This document shows, one piece after another, positions 42,926-50,883 of a stretch of DNA of 56,761 nt. The position numbers were made by a program, and so were the translations under genes. The notes under the pieces were generated by a model that worked only from the letters and a program-made list of their open reading frames with translations, was not told the DNA's origin and did no database searches. This DNA is from Actinomycetota bacterium (GTDB lineage: Bacteria; Actinomycetota; Thermoleophilia; Gaiellales; Gaiellaceae). The stretch spans positions 1-56,761 of the forward strand of contig VAWI01000001.1 in assembly GCA_005884005.1 (NCBI GenBank), written 5' to 3'. Numbering within the stretch: position 1 is the first letter of the stretch; each line of letters opens with the position of its first letter.

Positions 42926-43549
42926 ATGAAGCGAATGGTCGCGCGAATCGGTCCTGTTGTACCGGCCTTCGCGACCGTGGCCGCTTCCGTCTGCGCGTCG
43001 TCGCTTCTCTTCGCGACGGGGCCGCGAGCGCTCGAGCCGCCGCCGGTCGTGCCGCCGCTCACGAGGGAGGTGGGGCGTGTCGTCGCCTCGCTCTCGCCTC
43101 CGAGCCAAACCTTCTCGCGCGGCCGAGGCCCGGCGGCGCGCCCGGTCAAACGACGCAGTGTCTCCGCGCCGCTTCGCAGGCTAGCGACGGCGACGCCAAC
43201 TCCGCACCGCTCCTCGCGGCAGGTCAGCCCGGTTGGAGCTTCGGCGGCTCCGCTGCCATCGCCCCCGACCCCGCCGCCTTCGCCCCCGAGCCCGCCCCCT
43301 GCGCCGGCGGTTGCTCCCGCGCCTGCGCCCGTTACGGTCGCCCAGGCCACGACGGACAAAGGCAAGCCTCCGAAGGACGGGAGCAAGCCCGGCTGGGGAA
43401 ACGGAGATCCCAACCACGATCACACCGGGCCACCGGGTAAGGAGTCGAAGAACCAGGCGACGTCCCCGGGGCTGCCTGAGCCGGCGGCAGCCGCGAGCGA
43501 CCAGCATGGCTCCGACCAGAACGGAGAGAAGAAATCAACGGTCCGCTGA
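42926..43549 (+). CDS. Exported Pro/Ala-rich protein of unknown function
   Basis: A 207-residue protein with an N-terminal hydrophobic segment (VVPAFATVAASVCASSLLFA), then an unstructured, Pro-rich region (PSPPTPPPSPPSPPPAPA) and a charged tail (GKPPKDGSKPGW, KESKNQ, GEKKSTVR). No domain. It resembles a cell-wall spanning or linker protein. ATG 42926 follows GGGAGCAGAA; a GTG at 42914 is an alternative. The end overlaps the histidine kinase gene by 16 nt, so the two are probably co-expressed and the protein may belong to the kinase's sensory circuit. Confidence 0.68.
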   Translation: MKRMVARIGPVVPAFATVAASVCASSLLFATGPRALEPPPVVPPLTREVGRVVASLSPPSQTFSRGRGPAARPVKRRSVSAPLRRLATATPTPHRSSRQVSPVGASAAPLPSPPTPPPSPPSPPPAPAVAPAPAPVTVAQATTDKGKPPKDGSKPGWGNGDPNHDHTGPPGKESKNQATSPGLPEPAAAASDQHGSDQNGEKKSTVR

Positions 43550-45351
43550 CCGGAAAGCTTCGCCTGGCGGCGGCGCTCATCCTGCTGGTCTTGCCGCTGG
43601 CGGTGGCTTTCTGGGCGTTTGCCGGTTGGAACTCAGGCAAGCAGCGATCGGACGCGGACGCGCGGCTGCAGGGCAGGCTGCAGACCGCCGTCGCTGACTA
43701 CGCTCACATCCTCGGGAACGCCGAGCAACGGGGGCGCCGGCTTGCTTCATCGCCACGCGTCCAACAGGCGCTTGCTCGTCGCGAACGACGCCGGCTTGCG
43801 CATCTCGGCGGCCGCGACGTCTCTTTCGCGCTAGGACGTTCCGTCGGCTCGGCAGCCCCCGAAGCCGTGACGCGAACCGTCGAGGTGGTCGCGCACGGGC
43901 GGACGCTCGGTTGGGTGATCGTGAAGGTGCCGTTCGACGAGCGTCTGCTCGCGCGGCTCGAACGCGCATCGGATCTTCCAGACGGCGGCGCGCTCGGGTT
44001 CGCACGGGGTGATGCGCTCACGATCGGTGGGGGCGGCGCACAAATGCAGGCGAGGGTTCCTCTCGGCCGCGTGATCGAGCTCACCAGCGGCGGTGAGCGC
44101 TACCGGGCGCTTGCCGCCCTTTTGGGCGCGGGACCGCATGCGAGAAAGCTCGTCGTGCTTGCTCCAGCGGCGGGGATTGCCGCGAACGCGAACGCAGAAC
44201 GCTGGCGCGTCGCAGTGGTCGGCTTCGGCGTGCTCGTCGCGGTGCTGCTGGTCGGCTACGCGCTCGCTCCTGCAATCGCGAGAAACCGACTCTCCAGCCA
44301 ACAGCGGGCGCAAGCGGCACGGGTGCTCTCGCACGTCGGCGACGGTGTCTTTCTGATCGACTCGGAGGGCGTCATCCGCCTGTGGAACACCGCCGCGGAG
44401 GCGATAACCGGCCTCGCCGCCGGCGACGTCTGCGGGCGTTCGACCGAGCTGGCGCTTTCAGGTTGGCGCAACGTCGCGCCGCTTGTACCGGTCGCAACGC
44501 GCCCCGGAGATCAAGCCGAGATCTCGCGGGCGGAGACCGTTCCCCTCGACATCGAGGGACGGGAGCTGTGGTTGTCCATCGCCGGTGTCGCTTTCACAGA
44601 TGGCACGGTCTACGCGTTCAGAGACGTCACGAACGAGCACCGACTCGAGGCGATGCGAACCGAGTTCGTCGCGACGGTCTCGCACGAGCTGCGGACGCCG
44701 CTCGCGTCCATGCACGGTGCCGCGATGACGCTCAGGCACCGCCACGAGCGGTTGGACGCGGACACCCAAGAGGAGCTGCTCGACATGATTGCCGAGCAAT
44801 CGAAACGACTCGCCGAGCTCGTCGAGGAGATCCTCCTGACCGGACAGCTCGACGCGGGCTCCCTGAGCATCGCGAGCGAGCCGTTCGATCCAGAGCAGCT
44901 CGTTCGCACGGCGGTGGAGGAAGCGCGGCACCGTATCTCAGACGGGACGACGCTCGAGATTTCAGCGGCCACCCTCCTGCCGTACGTCGTCGGCGACGGC
45001 GTGCGCGCTCTTCAGGTGCTCTCGAATCTGATCGACAACGCGATGAAGTACTCGCCCGGCGGCGGGCGGATCGATTTGGGCGTGGCCCAGGAGGGAGAAT
45101 CCATCCGATTCTCAGTCCGGGACGAGGGATTGGGTATCCCGACCGGCGAGCAGGAGCGGATCTTCGACAAGTTCTACCGCCTCGACCCGGATAACCGCCG
45201 CGGCGTCGGCGGAAGCGGGCTCGGGCTGTACATCTGTCGTGAGCTCGTTCATTCGATGGACGGCCGAGTCTGGGTCGAGTCCGAGCCAGGACTGGGAGCG
45301 ACATTCATCTTCGAGCTTCCGATCGCCACGCCGCTCCTCGCCGCGACCTAG
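43534..45351 (+). CDS. Sensor histidine kinase with PAS domain
   Basis: A ~605-residue membrane histidine kinase. The first helix is LRLAAALILLVLPLAVAFWAF, an extracytoplasmic region follows, a second helix is VAVVGFGVLVAVLLVGYAL, then a PAS domain (VLSHVGDGVFLIDSEGVIRLWN), the dimerisation box ATVSHELRTPLAS with the phospho-His, and an ATPase domain with NLIDNAMKYS, DEGLGIP and GSGLGLYIC. No response regulator gene is adjacent. The start is unclear: TTG 43591 is inside the first helix, while ATC 43534, 7 nt after GGAG, gives xNGPLTGKLRLAAALILL, a complete N-terminus. It would then overlap the preceding gene by 16 nt. Confidence 0.93.
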   Translation: MNGPLTGKLRLAAALILLVLPLAVAFWAFAGWNSGKQRSDADARLQGRLQTAVADYAHILGNAEQRGRRLASSPRVQQALARRERRRLAHLGGRDVSFALGRSVGSAAPEAVTRTVEVVAHGRTLGWVIVKVPFDERLLARLERASDLPDGGALGFARGDALTIGGGGAQMQARVPLGRVIELTSGGERYRALAALLGAGPHARKLVVLAPAAGIAANANAERWRVAVVGFGVLVAVLLVGYALAPAIARNRLSSQQRAQAARVLSHVGDGVFLIDSEGVIRLWNTAAEAITGLAAGDVCGRSTELALSGWRNVAPLVPVATRPGDQAEISRAETVPLDIEGRELWLSIAGVAFTDGTVYAFRDVTNEHRLEAMRTEFVATVSHELRTPLASMHGAAMTLRHRHERLDADTQEELLDMIAEQSKRLAELVEEILLTGQLDAGSLSIASEPFDPEQLVRTAVEEARHRISDGTTLEISAATLLPYVVGDGVRALQVLSNLIDNAMKYSPGGGRIDLGVAQEGESIRFSVRDEGLGIPTGEQERIFDKFYRLDPDNRRGVGGSGLGLYICRELVHSMDGRVWVESEPGLGATFIFELPIATPLLAAT

Positions 45352-45389
45352 CGGCAGCTCAAACGCTGCCCTCTGGGAGAAGCGAAAGG

Positions 45390-45617
45390 GTGAGCCCCGA
45401 GTCTCCCGCGCACGCAATGGGCACGGGGCGGGGAACGGCAGCCGCCCGTTTGGGTCGCGATCGCGGTGTGGTCGCACGAGGAGTCTTCCTCTCGATCGGG
45501 CTCGTCTGGTTCATCGACCTTGGCGCGGCGATCGCGGCGGCGCAACGGAAGGATCAATACGACCAGCCCCGCAAGTTCGAGCTCCCCAAGATCAAGCCTT
45601 CCCGCCTGAGCATGTGA
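45390..45617 (+). CDS. Small membrane protein, hypothetical
   Basis: A 75-residue frame beginning GTG 45390 with a hydrophobic segment (GVFLSIGLVWFIDLGAAIAAA) followed by a polar tail (QRKDQYDQPRKFELPKIKPS). The frame lies 38 bp after the histidine kinase stop and could be its downstream partner. Codon use and the absence of an opposing gene support it, but no family is recognised. Confidence 0.5.
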   Translation: MSPESPAHAMGTGRGTAAARLGRDRGVVARGVFLSIGLVWFIDLGAAIAAAQRKDQYDQPRKFELPKIKPSRLSM

Positions 45618-45695
45618 AGCGCTGTGGCGCTGGCGGCGGCGCCGATTTTTGTCGTGATGCCCGCGCGGTCGGGGCTTTGAAGCCATAGTTCCGCA

Positions 45696-46715
45696 GTGCC
45701 GTCGGATCCGCCCGGAAAACTGACAGCTGCCCAGCGCTACAACGACGACTACTTCGGCTGGCCGGTCGCGCCAGTTCAGCGCCAGCACCCGATTCGCAGC
45801 ACCTTCCTCGACCCGCGCGCCGACGATCGACACGGCGCCATCTACCACCAAGGAGTCGACATCGCCGTCAACGACGTGCAACCCGAGCGGGGTGCCCCCC
45901 GCGCACGTACCCACAGGGTCTATGCGATCGAGGGAGGCGTAGTCGAGGAAGCGACCCCGCCCGGGGTTCGCGGTAACGTCCACCTCGGTCATTTCGGCTA
46001 CGGGCACGTCGATGCGAGTGTGAGGCCCGGACAACGGGTCTTCGCCGGGCAGATGATCGGCTGGACCTGGCTGACGACCTGGCATGTCCACCTGAGCGAG
46101 TTCCTCTTCCTTCCCGGTGGTCGCAGAATTCTCGTCAATCCGCTCCGCTCAGGCGGGAAGCTACGCCCGTACGTCGATCGGTTCGGTCCGCTGATTCACG
46201 AGGTCCGCTTCTACACCCCGGCGGATGCGCAGTGGGGGCGCAGGCGGACAAACGTCGCCGTCCTGCGGCCAGCGGGACGGCGGCTCGACCGCCGCCGGCT
46301 CTCCGGCTCCGTCGACATTCGCGTGCGCGCGGCCGATCGCCAATCCTTCCAGGGCTGGTTCGGCCAGCATCCCTACCTGGCTGCCCCGCACCACCTCTAC
46401 CGGCTCTCGCTCGTGCTCGTCCACCGGCCCTCGGGGCAGGTTGTGCTGCGCCGCCCGGTCTTTTGGGCCGACCAGCTGCTGGGAATACCGACCAATCAGC
46501 ACTACGCGCCCGGCACGAAGCAGAACCTGACCGCCGAGGGGTGCGTGCTCGCGCAGCCGACCAATTGCCGAGGCTCGTTTTGGTACCACCTCTTCCCCGG
46601 CTCGGCCTGGGACACAACCGGCTACCCGAACGGCCGCTACCTGCTGCGCGTGCGGGCCTGGGACATCCGCGGCAACCACACTTTCCGCGACGTCGAGCTT
46701 GTCGTTCGCAACTGA
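45696..46715 (+). CDS. M23-like (LytM) metallopeptidase-fold protein
   Basis: A 339-residue protein. Residues ~40-150 resemble the M23 peptidoglycan endopeptidase domain: IYHQGVDIAV with the first zinc His and Asp, and LTTWHVHLSEF with the final HxH. The C-terminal half is a beta-rich region with the aromatic segment GSFWYHLFPGSAWDTTGY. No signal peptide is seen from GTG 45696, so export is uncertain unless the start is elsewhere. It converges with the esterase gene across a short gap with a GAGC-GCAG-GCTC hairpin. Confidence 0.72.
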   Translation: MPSDPPGKLTAAQRYNDDYFGWPVAPVQRQHPIRSTFLDPRADDRHGAIYHQGVDIAVNDVQPERGAPRARTHRVYAIEGGVVEEATPPGVRGNVHLGHFGYGHVDASVRPGQRVFAGQMIGWTWLTTWHVHLSEFLFLPGGRRILVNPLRSGGKLRPYVDRFGPLIHEVRFYTPADAQWGRRRTNVAVLRPAGRRLDRRRLSGSVDIRVRAADRQSFQGWFGQHPYLAAPHHLYRLSLVLVHRPSGQVVLRRPVFWADQLLGIPTNQHYAPGTKQNLTAEGCVLAQPTNCRGSFWYHLFPGSAWDTTGYPNGRYLLRVRAWDIRGNHTFRDVELVVRN

Positions 46716-46748
46716 GTGACTTGGGTCCGACCCGAGCGCAGGCTCGTT

Positions 46749-47561
46749 CTACTGCTCGAGCAGGTCCAGCCACTTGACCGCGCCGGGTAATTGCAGTTGC
46801 GAATAACTTTCGGCGGTGTGTGACCACGAGCCTTGTACCGCCTCAACGCGCCCGCGCGGTCGCAGCGAGCGAAGCTCCTCGTAGAAATGTCCCGACTGGC
46901 GCTCCTGGCCAACGACTATCTCGTCTGCATCGCTCCACCACAGCTGCAGCGGCACACTGGCCTCAGCGACCTCTCGCACCCAGTGCGTCGGGCTGCGAAG
47001 TACGTACTCCCTCGTCTTGCTGCTCGGGGTGCCGCCGACCTCGACCCGCGCGAGCGCCTGCAACCGGCGCCCGTTTCGAATCAGCGCGAAGTCACGGTAG
47101 CGGGTGTAGAAGTTGGTGACGGAGTCGAAGGCGACCGCGCCCGCGAGCAGCTGCGGGTGTTGGCCGACTAGCAGCAGCGTCTCCTGGCCACCCATGCTGC
47201 CGCCGACTGCATAGATACGGCGCCGATCGACACGGAGCCATGGCATCGTCGCCTGAAGGATCGAAGGCATGCGGGCAAGGTCGGCGATCTGTCCGCGCCA
47301 CCCCCACGAGTGGAGCGGCAGCCGCCGGCCCATGCCGGCCGGGCAGATGACCGCGAAGCCGCCGCGGGCGGGCAGGTCCCGCCACCACTGGGCGTTCGTG
47401 ATTGCGCGGATGCCGCGGCCGTGCGGCGAGATCACAAGCGGCAGTGGTGGCGGAGGATTCTCGGGACCGTATTCCGCCGGCACAAGGACAACCGCTGGAC
47501 GCGGAAGCCGATTGTGCGCCCGATACCGGATCCCCCACTGTCTGGCCGTGGCGCCCATCAC
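46749..47561 (-). CDS. Alpha/beta hydrolase (esterase/prolyl oligopeptidase-like)
   Basis: A 270-residue serine hydrolase. The nucleophile elbow is AVGGSMGGQE (GxSxG) at ~residue 120, the acid is the Asp of WWSDADEIV and the His lies in WSHTAES near the C-terminus. The oxyanion region is VISPHGRGI. Fold and spacing match the dienelactone hydrolase/prolyl oligopeptidase/PHB depolymerase group. No signal peptide in this frame. Substrate unknown. Confidence 0.85.
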   Translation of the reverse strand: MMGATARQWGIRYRAHNRLPRPAVVLVPAEYGPENPPPPLPLVISPHGRGIRAITNAQWWRDLPARGGFAVICPAGMGRRLPLHSWGWRGQIADLARMPSILQATMPWLRVDRRRIYAVGGSMGGQETLLLVGQHPQLLAGAVAFDSVTNFYTRYRDFALIRNGRRLQALARVEVGGTPSSKTREYVLRSPTHWVREVAEASVPLQLWWSDADEIVVGQERQSGHFYEELRSLRPRGRVEAVQGSWSHTAESYSQLQLPGAVKWLDLLEQ

Positions 47562-47716
47562 GTGCGTCTACACAATGGCATTTCCCGCATTCCGGGCACC
47601 GCGAAGGCGCAGGGCGGCGGCAACTACCGGTGACGTGAGCCAGCCTTCCCGACTGTCCCGCTACACCGGCAGCTGCGGGCGATAGCGAGGTTGGTACCGC
47701 GCTACCTTTGTCGACC

Positions 47717-48268
47717 ATGGCGATCGATCGAGCCGCCGCCAAGACCGCCCTCGAAGAGTACGCCGGCCTCGATGACGCGGACGCTGAGGCGTTGCTGAGC
47801 GCAGTCGTCGTCGCGGCCGAGCGCGAGGCGCTCGAGTTGCTGGCAGGCGACGCGCCAGTGCCCTCGTCCCTCGCGGATGCTCGAGCGCTGCGGCTCCGCT
47901 ACATCACTGAAAGTGCGCAGAGGGCGTTGAAGCCGCGTGAGGTCGAGGTCATTCTCAGGGTGTCATCGTCGGCGGCGCTCAACAGTTTGCGACGGATGAA
48001 CGCGACCTACCCGCGGGCGGTCGACTCCTACCTGAAGAAGGTCGTCCAGGAGACGAGCACGATCACGAAAACGGGCGACCAAAAGTCGGGCTTCCGTTTT
48101 CAGATCTATTTCGACGAGGCGAGCGGACTCGAGTACGCCTATCAACTCCTGCAGAGAAAGGGGCTGACGCACGATGTTCGCGTTAAACGCGCCGATCAGG
48201 TGCTCGATCTGCCGCGGAAGATCAACGGCCAAGATGTATTGGCCGTTCTCGGACTGAAGTCGCCGTGA
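47717..48268 (+). CDS. Hypothetical protein, first gene of a two-gene unit
   Basis: A 183-residue protein, mostly helical in the first ~100 residues (Asp/Glu/Ala-rich), with LKPREVEVILRVSSSAALNS and a Tyr/Phe-rich middle (RFQIYFDEASGLEYAYQLLQ), ending RKINGQDVLAVLGLKSP. I do not recognise a family. ATG 47717 is used, with GTCGACC upstream. It overlaps the following small membrane protein gene by 4 nt (GTGA), so the two should be co-translated. The pair stands between unrelated genes. Confidence 0.78.
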   Translation: MAIDRAAAKTALEEYAGLDDADAEALLSAVVVAAEREALELLAGDAPVPSSLADARALRLRYITESAQRALKPREVEVILRVSSSAALNSLRRMNATYPRAVDSYLKKVVQETSTITKTGDQKSGFRFQIYFDEASGLEYAYQLLQRKGLTHDVRVKRADQVLDLPRKINGQDVLAVLGLKSP

Positions 48269-48624
48269 GTCTCTCGAGCGAGATCGGCGACTTCGGTAGC
48301 CTCGTCGGTCTCCTGCTTGCGTTGGCGACGTTGCTGACTGCGAACCGGGCGAGCGTACTGGCTAAGCTCGACGAGGCGTCGGATCTCGATCGGCACGACA
48401 AGTGGCGCGAGGTCATTCTCGACGCCGGGCTGGCGACGATCACAACTCTCGTGTTCCTCGCAGGGCTTCCGCTCGCCATTCGTGCTGCGGGAGGCCTCCA
48501 CCCGCTCGCGCACGGCGGCCCGCTCCGTTCGGTGTTCGTCTTGGCTTGGGCCCTACTAATCGCCCTTGTTGGGTGGCAGGTTCGACTTGCTGTCGCCGCA
48601 GCCCAGCTGAAGCTTCCGGGCTAG
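48265..48624 (+). CDS. Small membrane protein, second gene of the two-gene unit
   Basis: A 119-residue membrane protein with three hydrophobic segments (GSLVGLLLALATLLTAN, ILDAGLATITTLVFLAGLPLAI, SVFVLAWALLIALVGWQV). Between the first two is a charged loop (KLDEASDLDRHDKWR). No family recognised. GTG 48265 overlaps the upstream gene's stop. Cytosolic and membrane partners in one unit suggest a small complex, but the role is not known. Confidence 0.75.
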   Translation: MSLSSEIGDFGSLVGLLLALATLLTANRASVLAKLDEASDLDRHDKWREVILDAGLATITTLVFLAGLPLAIRAAGGLHPLAHGGPLRSVFVLAWALLIALVGWQVRLAVAAAQLKLPG

Positions 48625-48727
48625 ACGATCGGGCATGTCGAGAAGCCCGCCGACCAGGACCAGTCGTCGTCGCTCGTTGCTAACTCGGAGACGGGAGAGC
48701 TCGTCAAGTTGGGTGCTATCGTCGGCC

Positions 48728-50587
48728 ATGTTGAACCGGGGTTGGAGCCTTTTGAGGGGCTTGCTGGTCGTACTCGCTTTTTCCGTCGCGACGTGCGGCA
48801 CGGCGTCGGTCGCGCGAGCGGGATCGAGCCTCTTCTTCGGCTTCAGCGACGACGGGCCCAAGTGGAACAGTGCGGCCGCCGCCCCGGGCCGAGCCGCTGG
48901 CGCGAGCGGTTTTCGGGTCACCTTGCGATGGGCGCCCGGCGAGAGCGACCTGACCGCTCAAGACGTCACCGAGGTCGCGACCGCAGTCTCCGGGACGAGC
49001 GGGCTTCGCCTCGTGTTGGCGGTGTATGGGAACGCGACGAGCGCTCCACAGGACGACATTTCCCGAACGCAGTTCTGCACTTTTGCCCGGAACGCAGTCG
49101 CTCGCTTCCCCTCGATCAACGACGTCGTGATCTGGAACGAGCCAAACGTCAGCTTCTTCTGGCGGCCACAGTTCTACGCGGACAACTCGAGCGCCGCGCC
49201 GGCCGCCTACGAGGCTCTGCTAGCCCGTTGCTGGGATGTGTTGCACGCCTTCCGGCCGAGCATCAACGTCGTCGGCCCGGCCACCTCGCCGCGGGGAAAC
49301 GACAACCCGAACGCGGTCAGCAACATCTCCCACTCGCCTGTGAACTTCATCAAGCAGCTGGGCGTCGCCTTCAGGGCGAGCGGCCGAACCAAGCCGCTGT
49401 TCGACACCGTCGGCCAGCACGTCTACCAGAACTCCTTCCGCGAGCGACCCTTCCTGATCCACACGGTCGGCACGGTGATCGCGGAGGGAGATTGGAACAA
49501 GCTCGTCCAGACGCTCCAGGACGCCTTCGCCGGGACGGCGCAATCCGTTCCCGGCCCCGGTTGCGACGTGAGTTGCGTGCCGATCTGGTATCTGGAAAGC
49601 GGCTTCCAGACGGCGGTGCCGCCCGAGAAGGCGGGTTACTACACCGGCACGGAGAACAGCGTCCCGATCCCGGACTTCGCCGGTGGTGAGGCCGAGTTCC
49701 CGAATACCTCGCCGCTTGCGACCAGCCCGGCTCCGGATCAGGCGACGCAGCTTCGGTATGCGGTCAGGCTCGCGTACTGCCAGCCGTACGTCGGCGCGAT
49801 CTTCAACTTCCTGCTTCGCGACGAGGCGGACCTCGGCGGCTGGCAGTCCGGCGTGCTCTGGGCGGACAGAACGACGAAGGGATCGTTCGGATCGCTCGCC
49901 GCCGTCGTCGCCGACGCAAACAAGCGCACGATCTCGTGCGCCGCGCCGACGGCCCCGAGCGGGCTTGGAGTCGAGCTGAGCGGAGATCCTCCGGAGGTGA
50001 AGTTGAGTTGGGACGGAGGCGCGAGCGCGATCGGCGTCTCCGGCTACGAAATCGTCCGAGACGGGGTCAACATCGGCCGGACAACCGGCTTGACCTTCAC
50101 CGACGCGACCGGTGCGCCCGGCGCGACTTACTCCTACTCCGTCCGAGGATACGACGCCGCCGGCGGGAGCGGAAACCTCTCGGCTGCCGCGATTGTCTCG
50201 CTGCCCGCACCACCACCACCTCCGCCACCTCCGCCTCCGCCACCTCCGCCTCCTCCGCCTCCTCCGCCGCCAACGGCCCCTCCGCCGCCACCACCGCCCC
50301 CTCCACCGCCACCGCCTCCTCCCGCGGCGCCGCCGCTGGCCCCACCGCCCCCGTTCACGCCGACGCCCGACCGGATCCGCTGCCGCGTCCCGCGGGTTTC
50401 CGGGCTCGCGCTTGCACGCGCAGAGGCACTGATCCGCCGCTCACACTGTTCGCTGGGCAAGATCCGTCGGCAGTACTCGGCCCGTATTAAGCGGGGCCGG
50501 GTGATCTCTGTGCGGCCTGCGGCCGGCCGCGTACTGCCGAACCGGAGCCGTGTCAGCCTCGTCGTCAGCCGCGGTCGGCGCGGCTAA
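48728..50587 (+). CDS. Exported glycosidase-like protein with FN3, polyproline and PASTA modules
   Basis: A 619-residue modular precursor. Signal peptide ends near ATCGTASVARAG. Residues ~30-400 look like a GH5/GH39-type TIM-barrel: INDVVIWNEPN holds a probable acid Glu, and PIWYLESGFQT a second Glu. Residues ~410-500 are a fibronectin type III domain (YEIVRDGVNIGRTTG). A tract of about 22 and then 15 prolines follows (50211-50350), and the last ~75 residues contain a PASTA-like unit (VPRVSGLALARAEALIRRSHC). Together this suggests a glycan-acting enzyme attached to the cell wall. ATG 48728 is chosen for its signal peptide. Confidence 0.85.
   Translation: MLNRGWSLLRGLLVVLAFSVATCGTASVARAGSSLFFGFSDDGPKWNSAAAAPGRAAGASGFRVTLRWAPGESDLTAQDVTEVATAVSGTSGLRLVLAVYGNATSAPQDDISRTQFCTFARNAVARFPSINDVVIWNEPNVSFFWRPQFYADNSSAAPAAYEALLARCWDVLHAFRPSINVVGPATSPRGNDNPNAVSNISHSPVNFIKQLGVAFRASGRTKPLFDTVGQHVYQNSFRERPFLIHTVGTVIAEGDWNKLVQTLQDAFAGTAQSVPGPGCDVSCVPIWYLESGFQTAVPPEKAGYYTGTENSVPIPDFAGGEAEFPNTSPLATSPAPDQATQLRYAVRLAYCQPYVGAIFNFLLRDEADLGGWQSGVLWADRTTKGSFGSLAAVVADANKRTISCAAPTAPSGLGVELSGDPPEVKLSWDGGASAIGVSGYEIVRDGVNIGRTTGLTFTDATGAPGATYSYSVRGYDAAGGSGNLSAAAIVSLPAPPPPPPPPPPPPPPPPPPPPPTAPPPPPPPPPPPPPPPAAPPLAPPPPFTPTPDRIRCRVPRVSGLALARAEALIRRSHCSLGKIRRQYSARIKRGRVISVRPAAGRVLPNRSRVSLVVSRGRRG
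50211..50350. repeat. Low-complexity CCN repeat tract (polyproline)
   Basis: A run of CCN codons, mostly CCA, CCT, CCG and CCC, encodes two polyproline stretches inside the exported glycosidase. It is a tandem-like low-complexity tract that may vary in length between strains. It is not a CRISPR array: the units are trinucleotides without spacers. Confidence 0.8.
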
Positions 50588-50883
50588 AGCGCTCACCGCC
50601 CAGGGGCATCTTTTGCGCGGAAGGGGGCGGTAAATCGCGCCGGCCTCATTTGCGATTCATCCCGTCTGAACGAATCGGTTCAGGTGGCGGAAACCGCTCA
50701 CCTGCGCGGAAGCTAGCAGGGCGTATGTCGCCCAAGCGGAAGGCCCCGTTTCCAGGACGTCGCGCCGCGACTTCCTTCAGTTCACCGCGTCCGTACGGCA
50801 CGGAGGCGAGCCGGCGAGCCGTGCCTGTCGCGTGCGTCAGTCTTGACCGCGCACCGGGTGGTCTCCGAGGGGACAATGACACC
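50588..50883. other. 296-bp gap with stacked hairpins
   Basis: No credible gene was seen. CTGAAC-N6-GTTCAG (50666-50683) and CAGGTGGCGG-AAA-CCGCTCACCTG (50681-50704, one bulged base) form two adjoining hairpins, likely a terminator of the upstream gene or an operator. GGAAGGCCCCGTTTCCAGG near 50740 resembles the terminator sequence beside the tRNA fragment at 55946. The frame upstream of ATG 50884 is open but has no homology. Confidence 0.45.

Noticed and set aside
50211..50350. Repeat array resembling CRISPR at first glance
   Set aside because: Trinucleotide proline codons inside a coding frame without spacers or cas genes.
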